Assembly (NCBI RefSeq): GCF_016745095.1
Contig: NZ_CP067087.1
Span: 1-64,000, forward strand
DNA length: 64,000 nucleotides
Reading direction: 5' to 3'
Source of the DNA: Croceicoccus sp. YJ47
GTDB lineage: Bacteria > Pseudomonadota > Alphaproteobacteria > Sphingomonadales > Sphingomonadaceae
Part shown: piece after piece, positions 11,341 to 20,387 of the stretch
Numbering within the stretch: the first letter of the stretch is position 1
How the letters are laid out: the number at the start of each line of letters is the position of its first letter
Program-made: the position numbers and the translations under genes
Notes under the pieces: model-generated
Database searches by the model: none
Told to the model about the DNA's origin: nothing
What the model saw: the letters and a program-made list of their open reading frames with translations, nothing else

Positions 11341-13060
11341 CTATCGCAACGTTATGGCAGAGCCGTGCACGCTGCACGCTATGGTTGCGGCGACGCAAGG
11401 CGTAGTCAGGTCGCTAAGGGCCTGCGCCCCGCTCAACGATCCGAAGCGAACGGCGGCGCGCCGAACGCCGCCCCCATGCTTACGATTCGCCCCTTCGTCC
11501 GCGCCGGGAAGATGCGGGGCCATATCGGCATATTCGGGTTCATGCGCCTCGATCACGCCGCGGTAGACCGCACTGCGCCTGCGGCTGTACCCGAAATACA
11601 GGACCAGCCCGATCACCGACCACACCGGCAGAACGAGCATGGCCTCCGACGGAAGATTGATGAACAGGAACGCACAGCCCGCGATCGTCGCCGGACCGAT
11701 GAGCCAGAGCGCAAGGCACGCGGAAATGCCGTTGCCGATCGGGATCGCTGCGGCGCAGCATCATGACCGCCACCGCCACCATCAAAAACGCGTAGAGCGT
11801 GCCCGCGTTGGCAATATCGGCAAGCGCGCCAACCGGGAAAATGCGGAGCCGACAGCGACGATGACGCCGGTAATCGCCGTCACGACATAGGGCGTGTTCC
11901 AGCGCGGATGTACCTTGGACAAGACCTCGGGCAGCAATCCGTCACGGCTCATCACGAAGAAGATGCGCGTCTGCGCAAACAGCAGCACGAGGATCACCGA
12001 CGGCAGCGCGAGGAACGCGGCAATACCCAGCATGTTGCCCACGCCCGAAAACCCGATCTGGCGCAGCACATGGGCGAGCGCCTCGTCCGAACAGACCAGC
12101 GCGGCGGCGTGTTGCGGCAGGGCGCATTGACGGGCAAGCTCCTCGGACCCTGCGGGGAACGGGATGCCGCCCGGCCCCATGATCGGCTGTCCGCCGATGG
12201 TGCCGATCGCGCCCGCGGCCACCAGGATGTAGAACACGGTACAGAACAGCAGCGACCCGACCAGCCCGATCGGTACGTTGCGCTGCGGATTGCGGGTTTC
12301 CTCCGCCGCGGTGGAGACGGCATCGAACCCGACATAGGCGAAGAAGATTGTCGCCGCCGCACCGACCGCGCCGACGCCCGAACCGCCCGGCCCCAACAAC
12401 CCCGCCGGCAGGAACGGATTGAACCGGTCGACATTGAATTCGGGGCTGGTGAACGTAAGCGCGATGAAAATCGTGAGCGCCGTCACCTTGATCGCGACCA
12501 GCACGGCATTGACGCGCGCGCTCGCTCGTGCCGAGCATCAGCAGACCCGTGATCAGAAGCGCGATGAACATGGCGGGCAGGTTGATGAAGCCCCCCGGCT
12601 CCCCGCCCAGCGCCAGCGGCCCCGCCGCCAGCCATTGCGGCAGCTGTATCCCGAAAAACTCGTTCAGGATCGTCCCGCTGAAATAGCCGGACCACCCGAC
12701 CGACACCGCCGATGCGGCAATCGCATATTCGAGGATCAGCGCCCACCCCACCGTCCAGGCCAGCAATTCGCCCACCGTCGCATAGGAATAGGTGTAGGCC
12801 GATCCCGCAACCGGGATCATCGCGGCAATTTCGGCATAGCAGAGCGCGGCAACCACGCAGACCAGCCCGGCAATCACGAACGCCAGCATCAGGCCCGGCC
12901 CCGCTTTTTGCGCGCCGGCGGTGAGCACGAAAATGCCCGTGCCGATGATACAGCCGATCCCGAACAGCATGAGCTGTATCGGGCCGAGCGTGCGTTTTAA
13001 CGATTTCTTCTGAGCCGTCGCGAGAATAGCGTCGAGCGGCTTTACCCTGTCGAATAGCAT
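11341..13060 (-). pseudogene. APC-superfamily amino acid permease with frameshifts
   Basis: From ATG 13060 the minus strand encodes a typical APC permease. The start of helix 1 reads LFGIGCIIGTGIFVLTAG, then AEIAAMIPVAGSAYTYSYA. After a shift near 12520 it continues VTALTIFIALTFTSPEFN, FFAYVGFDAVSTAAEETRNP and VMSRDGLLPEVLSKVHP. Two more shifts near 11830 and 11740 lead into INLPSEAMLVLPVWSVIG and RRSAVYRGVIEAHE, with stop at 11341. The closest subgroup is cationic amino acid transporters (YfnA/CAT type), about 500 residues. Three breaks over 1.7 kb prevent one product as written. It stands alone, divergent from the DUF4173 gene. Confidence 0.8.
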
Positions 13061-13339
13061 CGGGCCTTGAACTCCCAGGCCCGCAGCGAAACATCTCCGC
13101 CCTGCCAGCCTGCACCGCGCCTGTTTACCCGGTTTTCGAACCGCGACAATCGCAAAAACGCACCGCGCACGCTTCGCCCGAAATGACGGCGCGCGCCCCC
13201 TGCGGGCGCGGCAACGCGGGCGCAACGCCCCCTGCCCTGCACGAAATCTGCACGACATGGGCACAGCTTGCCCATCGCTATCGCACGCCGGGCCACATAC
13301 GGCGCGGGCATGAAAAGGGCGAACAGACGGAGACAGCCC

Positions 13340-14875
13340 ATGCCCATTTCCCGCGCCGTGCCGCAATCCGCGCGGTTCCGCTTCCTTGCCAAGCTGGCGA
13401 TGGCGGCCATTCTGCTCGCCTTGTCCGAAGTGGTGTTTTTCGGATATCGCGGCGGCTCCGTCATGGGCGGGTTCGCGCTCGTCTGGCTTTTGTTCGTGGC
13501 GGTGTCGCAATCCGCGCGGCGATCGCGCGCAGGCAGGATCGGCATCGGGGCGGCGTTCTCATATGCCCTCGTCCTGATCCTCGATCCCGGGGTGCTCGCG
13601 GTGCTGCTGTTCCTCACCGCGATAGGCAGCGTCGCACTGCTCACGCGTCATGATTTCGATCATGCCGGATACTGGTTCGTGCGGCTCTGCATCCTTGCGG
13701 CAATGGCGCCGTTTCGCGTGGCGATCGATCTTGCCCATGCGATGCGGCTTCTGCCACGCGATGGCACGCGCACACGGTCCATCGTTCTGCATGTCGCGAT
13801 GCCGTTCGCCGGGGGCGCGATCTTCCTCCTGCTGTTTGCAAGCGCCAATCCCGTGATCGGCGATGTCTTCGCCGCCGCCGCGATGCCGGACTTGGAGCTG
13901 TTCGTCCCGCACGCGGTCCTGTTGCTCGTGACGCTGTGCCTTGTCTGGCCCTCGTTACGGCCGCGCACGGTCCGCATGTCGGAGCGGATGCGATTGTCGC
14001 GTGGTGCCGCGTTCGACATGCCGGTAACCGCGATGCTGCTCACGCTCGGCGTGTTCAATGCCGTCTTCATGGTGGAAAACACGCTCGACCTCGTCTTCTT
14101 GTGGAGCGGCGCAGCCTTGCCCGCGGGGGTCACGCTGGCCGATTATGCGCATCGCGGCGCCTATACGCTCATCCTGACGGCGCTTCTGGCGGGAGGATTC
14201 GTGCTTTTCGCGCTGCGTCCCGGCTCGCCGGCGGCGGCGAATGGCGGGGTGCGCGCACTCCTGCTCGCCTTCGTGGCGCAGAATATCCTGCTCGTCGCGT
14301 CCAGCATGCTGCGCCTCGTCGATTATATCGCGGCCTATTCCCTCACCGTGATGCGCATCGCGGCGCTCGCCTGGATGATAAGCGTCGCCATCGGGCTCGT
14401 GCTCATCTGCTGGCGCTTGATGGCCGGGCGGTCGGCGGGTTGGCTCATCAATGCGAACGCGCTCGTTCTGATGGGCATGCTGAGCCTTTTCGGGATCGTC
14501 GATGCGGGGGCGTTTGCGGCGGCGTGGAACGTTCGCCACGCCCGCAATGAGAATACGCTCGACCTCTGCTACCTCGAATCGCTTGGCACATCGTCGCTTA
14601 TCCCCCTGATCCAATTACGAAATGCGCCGGTGGATCTGGTGACGCGGGATCGCGCCGCCGCGTTGAGCGAACGGATCCGTGCCGACCTGCGCGCATCGCA
14701 ATCCCACTGGCAGGGGTGGAGCGTGACCGGCGCGCGCCGTCTTGAAAAGTCCGATCGCATGCTCCGCGGCGCGCCGAAATCGCCCGGTCCAAGGTGGGAT
14801 GGACGCGCATGCGACGGCGCCCCCATCGCGTCCGCCACGCGCGGCGAAGGATTGACGGGCGTGAAAAAGCCGTGA
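13340..14875 (+). CDS. DUF4173 (DUF4153-like) polytopic membrane protein
   Basis: ATG 13340 is preferred because GGAGACAGCCC precedes it; upstream ATGs lack an SD. The 511-residue product has about ten hydrophobic helices. The family signature lies near the middle: FMVENTLDLVFLWSGAALP followed by TLADYAHRGAYTLI, then NILLVASSMLRL and YIAAYSLTVMRIAALAWM. The last 90 residues are soluble and contain DLCYLESLGTSSLIPL. The molecular function of DUF4173 proteins is not established. Its stop overlaps the region of the response regulator start, so the three genes 13340-17180 form one operon, and the protein may be a membrane partner or target of that two-component system. Confidence 0.85.
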   Translation: MPISRAVPQSARFRFLAKLAMAAILLALSEVVFFGYRGGSVMGGFALVWLLFVAVSQSARRSRAGRIGIGAAFSYALVLILDPGVLAVLLFLTAIGSVALLTRHDFDHAGYWFVRLCILAAMAPFRVAIDLAHAMRLLPRDGTRTRSIVLHVAMPFAGGAIFLLLFASANPVIGDVFAAAAMPDLELFVPHAVLLLVTLCLVWPSLRPRTVRMSERMRLSRGAAFDMPVTAMLLTLGVFNAVFMVENTLDLVFLWSGAALPAGVTLADYAHRGAYTLILTALLAGGFVLFALRPGSPAAANGGVRALLLAFVAQNILLVASSMLRLVDYIAAYSLTVMRIAALAWMISVAIGLVLICWRLMAGRSAGWLINANALVLMGMLSLFGIVDAGAFAAAWNVRHARNENTLDLCYLESLGTSSLIPLIQLRNAPVDLVTRDRAAALSERIRADLRASQSHWQGWSVTGARRLEKSDRMLRGAPKSPGPRWDGRACDGAPIASATRGEGLTGVKKP

Positions 14876-14886
14876 TCCTGTCCCCC

Positions 14887-15593
14887 ATGCCGCGCCGGAT
14901 CCTCATTGTCGACGACGACCCCCATATTCGCCAGTTGCTTGGCTTCGCGCTCGGCAAGGCGGGGCTCGACACGATCGAGGCCGAGGATGGGGAGGCTGCG
15001 CTTGCCGCCGTCGCCGCCCGCGCGCCCGATCTCGTCATCCTGGACATCAACATGCCGCGCATGGACGGGCTGAAACGTGCCGGCGCCTGCGCGCGCAAAG
15101 CGACGTGCCGATCCTGTTCCTGTCATCCCGCGATGAGGAGATCGATCGCGTGATCGGCATTGAAATGGGCGCCGACGATTACGTGGTAAAGCCGTTTTCC
15201 CCGCGCGAGGTAACCGCGCGGGTGCAGGCAATCCTGCGCCGCGCCGCAACGCGCGGACCGGGCGGCGAATGCGCCGGCGGACGTATCGTGCACAACAGCC
15301 TTTCCATCGATGGCGAAGGCTGGCGCGCGGCGTGGAACGGTACGGACGTGCCGCTCACCGTGACGGAATTCGCGACCTTGCGCACGCTCGCCTCCGCGCC
15401 GGGCCGGGTGTTCAGCCGCGACGCGATCATCGACCACGTGCACGGCCCAAGCTTTGCCGTGACCGACCGCACCATCGACAGCCACATCCGCAATTTGCGG
15501 GCCAAATTTGCGGCGGTGGGCGCCACGACGCTGATCGAAACGCGGGCCGGCATCGGCTATGCGCTCGGCCCCTGCACCGCCGCCGATGGCTGA
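14887..15593 (+). pseudogene. OmpR-family response regulator, one frameshift
   Basis: ATG 14887 begins PRRILIVDDDPHIRQLLG. The receiver domain carries the phosphorylation site in DLVILDINMPRMDG (Asp of ILDIN). Within 15070-15085 the frame changes; the next frame continues RRLRAQSDVPILFLSS, GADDYVVKPFSPREVTARV and a winged-helix domain (LTVTEFATLRTLASAPGRVFSR, TIDSHIRNLRAKF) to stop 15593. One missing base explains the break. Its neighbours on both sides are intact, so a sequencing error or a very recent mutation is likely. An alternative GTG at 14872 overlaps the DUF4173 stop. It would be the partner of the kinase that follows. Confidence 0.85.
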
Positions 15594-15614
15594 CGACCGG
15601 GGCATGCGGACGCC

Positions 15615-17180
15615 GTGACCGGGCGCGGATTGGGAATCAGACCGTGGATCAGGGCGCACTGGCCGCGCCTGCGCCTGCGCACCATCGTGTTCGCCACGCT
15701 GTTCATCGTGGCCGCACTCCCCGGAATTGCGGCGATGTTCCTGCGCGTTTACGAAAACACACTGGTTCGTCAGACCGAGGGCGAGCTTGTCGCGCAGGGT
15801 GCCGCCCTCGCCGCGATTGCTGCCGCGGACTGGCCCGGCGCGCCACCGCCCCGCATCCCGCGCACCGGATTTCGCCCGGAACTGCCGCGCATCGACCTGA
15901 GCCGCAGCGCGGTCCTGCCCGCCCGTCCGACGCCGGTCCCCGCCGCCCCTGCGGACAAGTCGGCGACGATGGCGGCGGCCACGCTCGCACCCGTGTTCGC
16001 GCAGACCAGCAGCGTCACCCTCGCGGCGATTCTCCTCCTCGACAGCCAAGGCCGGATTGCCGCGCCGGGTGCACGCGCAAGCCTTGCCGCCCTGCCCGAA
16101 GTACGCGCCGCATTGAACGGCCGGCTGGCGACCGTGCTGCGCCTCACGCGCGCCGAACGCGCCGCCTATCGCCTCGAATGGCTGTCGCGCGCCGCGGCCG
16201 TGCGCCTGCATCATGCCCGGCCCGTGGTGGTGGACGGGAGAGTCGTCGGCGTGCTGCTCCTGTCGCGGCAGGCGCGCAATCTGTTTCGCGGGCTTTACGC
16301 CGATCGGGGGAAGATCGCGCTCGGCGTGGCTGCGATCCTCGCCCTGCTCATCGTGTTGAGCGGCGTGCTGTCACGTGCGATCGTCCGCCCGGTGGAGGCG
16401 CTTGGCCGCGCGACGCGTGCGCTCGGCACCGCGGAAGAATCGATCCCCGAACCGCCCCGCACCGCCGCGGTCGAGATTCAGGGGCTCTATACCGATTTTG
16501 CGCGCATGGCCGATGCGATCGAGCGACGCTCGCGCTATCTTCGCGATTTCGCCCATGCGGTCAGTCACGAGTTCAAGACGCCGCTGTCCGGTATTCGCGG
16601 CGCGCTCGAAATCCTGTCCGACCACGGCGATGACATGTCGCCGGACGAACGCGCGCGCTTCCTCGCCAATGCGGATGCCGATGCCGCCCGGCTCACCCTG
16701 CTCGCGACGCGCCTGCTCGAACTCGCGCGCGCCGATCTCGGCACCGGCGGATCGGGCGACTCTGGCGACCTTCGCGACGTACTGCTGCGCCTAACCGATG
16801 CGCAGAACCGTGCAACATTCACCGTCGCGGTCGACTGCGAGGCCTGCCCCCGCCTCGTCGCGATGGCCGAAGTCTCGCTCGACGCGGTGATCAGCGCACT
16901 CATCGAAAACAGCAGGCAGGCCGGCGCGCGTTCCATCGCGTTCCGTGCCGGCGTCCAGGGCGGCGCCGTCCACCTGATCGCGCAGGATGACGGCCCCGGC
17001 ATTCCCGAAGCGGATCGGGACCGCGTGTTCGAGCCGTTCTTCACCACGCGCCGGACATCGGGCGGAAGCGGGCTCGGCCTACCCATCGTGCGGTCGCTGA
17101 TCGAGGCGGCGGGCGGAACGCTCACCCTCATGGAGAGTGCGGACGGCGCGTGTTTTCGCATCGTCCTTCCCTTGACCTGA
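15615..17180 (+). CDS. Sensor histidine kinase of a two-component system
   Basis: The protein has 521 residues from GTG 15615. One membrane helix near residues 24-43 and another near 232-255 flank a periplasmic domain of about 190 residues rich in Ala and Arg. HAMP follows (RAIVRPVEALGRATRAL). The phospho-acceptor His lies in DFAHAVSHEFKTPLSGIRG (about residue 317), then come the N box (ALIENSRQAGARS), G1 (DDGPGIPEADRDRVFEPFF) and G2 (SGGSGLGLPIVRSLIEAAGG). All catalytic motifs are present. It lies 21 bases after the response regulator gene, in the same operon as the DUF4173 membrane protein. The stimulus is unknown. Confidence 0.92.
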   Translation: MTGRGLGIRPWIRAHWPRLRLRTIVFATLFIVAALPGIAAMFLRVYENTLVRQTEGELVAQGAALAAIAAADWPGAPPPRIPRTGFRPELPRIDLSRSAVLPARPTPVPAAPADKSATMAAATLAPVFAQTSSVTLAAILLLDSQGRIAAPGARASLAALPEVRAALNGRLATVLRLTRAERAAYRLEWLSRAAAVRLHHARPVVVDGRVVGVLLLSRQARNLFRGLYADRGKIALGVAAILALLIVLSGVLSRAIVRPVEALGRATRALGTAEESIPEPPRTAAVEIQGLYTDFARMADAIERRSRYLRDFAHAVSHEFKTPLSGIRGALEILSDHGDDMSPDERARFLANADADAARLTLLATRLLELARADLGTGGSGDSGDLRDVLLRLTDAQNRATFTVAVDCEACPRLVAMAEVSLDAVISALIENSRQAGARSIAFRAGVQGGAVHLIAQDDGPGIPEADRDRVFEPFFTTRRTSGGSGLGLPIVRSLIEAAGGTLTLMESADGACFRIVLPLT

Positions 17181-17254
17181 CGCCGTTTCGCCGAACTCGG
17201 CCGGATATTTGCACAACGCTGTCACCACCGACCGGGCCGGCCGCCCCGCGGCGC

Positions 17255-19012
17255 CTATTCCGTGATCGCGGGCGGAGCGGACGCGTCGCGCCCGTTATCC
17301 GCGTGCAGGTCGCCCTTCGCGATCTGATTGGCGAGCCACTGACGATCGTTCTCGCGGAACTTCGCCTCCAGCGTGTCGATCTCGCTTTCGTTCACGGCAA
17401 CGCAGTCCAGCGCGGCGCGCGCCATGGCAATCGCGGATTCGCGCAGTTCCCGCACGAGAAAACGATAGCGCGGCGGCGAAAGCGCCATGACCGAGCGGCG
17501 ATCGAAGGCGCGGACCATTACGGCGGCATCGGGAAACGCATCCCCGACTGACGCCAGGAATTCCGAGGACAGCTGATTGCCGTCGATGCAGAAACAGATG
17601 AGCGAGGCCTCCGCCGCGCCGGCCTGTCGGAGTACGTCCATCCGCAAGCCGTCGCCGTAATGCACGCGCGTGCCGAATTCGTCCGCCACGTCGATCTGGT
17701 CGACCTTGCGATCGATGAGCGAGATGCGGATGCCGGCCAGCGTGAGGATTTGCCCCACCGTCTGTCCGAACCGTCCGTAACCGATGATGAGCGCCGACGC
17801 CCCGTCCGGCTGCGGCCCTTCGCGCGTGCGCGTGTCGCCGGGGCCGGACCGGATGCGGCGCGTCACCATCATGAGGAACGGCGTGGTCGCCATGCTGAGC
17901 GTGACGATGGCGCCGAACAGGCTGTTGGTTTCGGCATCGATAATGCCGCCGGTGAACGCCTGCGTGAACAGGACGAAGCCGAACTCGCCCCCCTGGCTCA
18001 GCAAAAGGCCGAGCGCCAGCGCCGCGCGCCAGCCCATGCGCAGCAGCATGCCCAGCCCGAAGATCACCGCCGTCTTGACCACGACGAGCGCCGCCGCCAT
18101 GCCGATCACGAAGGCCGGTTCGCGCGCGATTGCCGACAGGTCGAGCATCATGCCCACCGACAGGAAGAACAGGCCAAGCAGGATCGAGCGAAACGGTTCG
18201 ATATCCGCCTCCAGCTCGTGCCGGTAGGGCGTATCGGCCAGCATGACCCCCGCGATGAACGCGCCAAGCGCGGTGGAAAGACCGATGCTCTCCATCAGTG
18301 CAGCGGATGCGACCACGGTGAACAGGCCGGCGACGACGAACATCTCCCGCTCGCCCAGCCTCCCGATGAGCCCGAACAGCGGGCGCAGGAGAAACCGCCC
18401 GGCCAGCACCAGCCCCCCAATCGCGCCGACGGTCTGTGCGGCGAGAACCCAGCCGCCCGCACCCGTATCCTCCCCGCCCGTGACGGACAGGGCCGTCACG
18501 ATCGTGATCAGCGGGATGATCGAGAGATCCTGAAACAGCAGGATGGAAAAGGCTCGCTCCCCGAACGGCGTGCGCAACCGGCCCGAGCTTTGCAGCATGG
18601 GAAGCACCTGCGCCGTGGAGGACAGCCCGAGGGGAAGACCGATGGCCAGCGCCGCGCCCAGCGGAAAGGACGCCGCGAGCCAGATCACCGCCACCATGGC
18701 GAGCCCGCACAACGCGACCTGCGCAAGGCCGAGGCCGAAGATCGCGCTCTTCAAACGCCAGAGCCGCCGCGGTTCCAGCTCCAGCCCCACGATGAACAGC
18801 AGCAGGACGATCCCGAATTCGGCGAAACCGATCATGTCCGCGCCATCGCCGCCGGCAAGCCCGGTCACCTGCGGCCCGACGAACGCGCCCGCCACGAGAT
18901 AGCCCAGCGTCGCGCCGAGGCCGAGCTTGCGAAAGACGAGCACGAACACCAGCGCCGCAGCCAGCAATACCAGCATCTGCCCGATCAGCGAGCCGCCGCC
19001 CTCATGCCCCAT
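17255..19012 (-). CDS. KefB/KefC-type cation:proton antiporter (CPA2) with TrkA-N domain
   Basis: The 585-residue protein has about twelve membrane helices in its first 390 residues, including GFAEFGIVLLLFIVGLELEP and LALGLLLSQGGEFGFVLF, hallmarks of CPA2 antiporters. A Rossmann-type TrkA-N regulatory domain begins near residue 404 (ALIIGYGRFGQTVGQIL) and binds a nucleotide or glutathione ligand in known members. It probably exchanges K+ or Na+ for H+ across the inner membrane. It stands alone, convergent with the kinase operon, and no specific regulator is visible. It is longer at the C-terminus than a bare antiporter but normal for Kef-type proteins. Confidence 0.92.
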   Translation of the reverse strand: MGHEGGGSLIGQMLVLLAAALVFVLVFRKLGLGATLGYLVAGAFVGPQVTGLAGGDGADMIGFAEFGIVLLLFIVGLELEPRRLWRLKSAIFGLGLAQVALCGLAMVAVIWLAASFPLGAALAIGLPLGLSSTAQVLPMLQSSGRLRTPFGERAFSILLFQDLSIIPLITIVTALSVTGGEDTGAGGWVLAAQTVGAIGGLVLAGRFLLRPLFGLIGRLGEREMFVVAGLFTVVASAALMESIGLSTALGAFIAGVMLADTPYRHELEADIEPFRSILLGLFFLSVGMMLDLSAIAREPAFVIGMAAALVVVKTAVIFGLGMLLRMGWRAALALGLLLSQGGEFGFVLFTQAFTGGIIDAETNSLFGAIVTLSMATTPFLMMVTRRIRSGPGDTRTREGPQPDGASALIIGYGRFGQTVGQILTLAGIRISLIDRKVDQIDVADEFGTRVHYGDGLRMDVLRQAGAAEASLICFCIDGNQLSSEFLASVGDAFPDAAVMVRAFDRRSVMALSPPRYRFLVRELRESAIAMARAALDCVAVNESEIDTLEAKFRENDRQWLANQIAKGDLHADNGRDASAPPAITE

Positions 19013-19186
19013 GTCGCCGTTTCCCCAATTGCGCGCATCGCCGGCACGCCTTCGCGCCGATCCGTCCGCGCGGAATGGTACCCTTTGGTTGCTATCCCGC
19101 GCGCGGTCAACGCACGAAGGCGATCACCCCGCCGATTGCCCGATGCCGCGGTGACGCCCGCCCATACCGGCCTCTCGATCCATGGG

Positions 19187-19762
19187 TCAGGAAAGCGGCT
19201 TAGTCATTTCGATAATCGGGACGTTGCCATCGTGAAACCGCCGGATTTCGGTGTAGCCGCACAGGCGGTAGAGCGCCTCCCCGCCGAGCGTCGCGCCAAG
19301 GGTCGTCGATGTAAAGCCATGGGCGCGGGCGGCGCTTTCGCTCGCGTGCAGGATGGCGCGCGCGACGCCGCGGCGCGTATGCGCGGGGCTCGTGTACATC
19401 GCGCGGATCCGGGCCGGTTCGCTTTTGGGGCACAGCCGCCGCGCGTCGCGACCCGTGCTACCGTCGCCGCCGTAATGCGTCGCGCGAAAGCTCCATCCGC
19501 CGCAGCCGATGATCGTTCCACCATCCACCGCCACGAAATAGGTGCCATCCTCGATCAGCTGCGTGTCGAGCGACATGAACCGGTGGCTCGATCGCACTTG
19601 CTCCGGGGTCAGGACATCGGGCAGCAATTCATCGACGCAGCGCCGGATCAGGCGGCGAAGATCGCCCGCGTCATCCATCACCGCCGGGCGCAGCGCGAAG
19701 GCGCGCGTCCCGGCGGGGGCGGGGCCGTCCGAAACGGCCCCGCCCCGCACCTGGCTCCTCAT
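19187..19762 (-). CDS. GNAT-family N-acetyltransferase
   Basis: The 191-residue product has the acetyl-CoA binding motif A region MYTSPAHTRRGVARAILHA (RRGVA) and the later TTLGATLGGEALYRLCGY. YFVAVDGGTIIGCGGWSF forms the central strands of the fold. ATG 19762 overlaps the stop of the upstream RidA gene (ATGA), so the two are translationally coupled. The substrate is unknown. Placement at the end of an amine oxidase/TBDR/RidA cluster makes an amine or amino acid derivative a reasonable guess, no more. Confidence 0.88.
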   Translation of the reverse strand: MRSQVRGGAVSDGPAPAGTRAFALRPAVMDDAGDLRRLIRRCVDELLPDVLTPEQVRSSHRFMSLDTQLIEDGTYFVAVDGGTIIGCGGWSFRATHYGGDGSTGRDARRLCPKSEPARIRAMYTSPAHTRRGVARAILHASESAARAHGFTSTTLGATLGGEALYRLCGYTEIRRFHDGNVPIIEMTKPLS

Positions 19763-20319
19763 TTTGCGGCCACGACCTCAAGCTCGACGAGGAATTGCGG
19801 TGCCGCGAGCGCGGCGACCTGCACCGTGGAGCGGGCGAGCGTGTTGGGATTGTCCGCCGTATTGAAAAACTGGCGGAATCCTTCGTTGAAGCCTGCGAAA
19901 TCCATCGCATCCTGCCCTTCGGGTGCGGCGACGAAGGCGGTCATCTTGATGACGTCGCTCATCGTGTAGCCGTGTTCGGCGAGGATCGCGGCGATCTTGT
20001 TCAGCGTGCTGATCGTCTGCGTCTTCGTGTCGCCGTAATCGGCGGCGGTGATCTCGGACCGGTCCTTCGCCTGAACCGCTTCCTCGTCGATCGGCGATGC
20101 GAGCTGACCCGAGAGGTAGAGCATTTCCGTGCCGGGCCGGACCGTCACCGCCTGAAGGATGAGGCCGGGCGCGCTGCCGGTGTGGCGTTCGATCGAGGCG
20201 GGCTCTTCTCCGCCTGGCGCCGTGTCGGCGTGACCGGGATGGGCGTGCGCCTGTCCCGACATGCCGAGCAGGATCGAAAGTGCCAGAATTGCGGGCCTGA
20301 AATGCGGTACGATCATCAT
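19759..20319 (-). CDS. RidA-family protein with a signal peptide
   Basis: GGAGACGA precedes two tandem ATGs (20319 and 20316). The protein starts with a secretion signal (PAILALSILLGMSGQAHA) followed by a His-rich stretch HPGHAD, so the mature protein should be periplasmic. The body is a YjgF/RidA fold: MLYLSGQLASPIDEE, TISTLNKIAAILAEHGYTM, DVIKMTAFVA and RSTVQVAALAAPQFLVELE. Cytosolic RidA hydrolyses reactive imines and enamines from amino acid oxidation. Here the arginine of the RSTVQV strand, where the catalytic Arg of RidA lies, is kept. The amine oxidase and TBDR upstream suggest disposal of an imine product in the periplasm; this is inference. Confidence 0.88.
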   Translation of the reverse strand: MMIVPHFRPAILALSILLGMSGQAHAHPGHADTAPGGEEPASIERHTGSAPGLILQAVTVRPGTEMLYLSGQLASPIDEEAVQAKDRSEITAADYGDTKTQTISTLNKIAAILAEHGYTMSDVIKMTAFVAAPEGQDAMDFAGFNEGFRQFFNTADNPNTLARSTVQVAALAAPQFLVELEVVAAK

Positions 20320-20387
20320 TCGTCTCCATATGCGAAGCGGTGCGAGCACGCACCGCTTCTGTTGTTCCATAAGGCGTCAGCCCGGCG

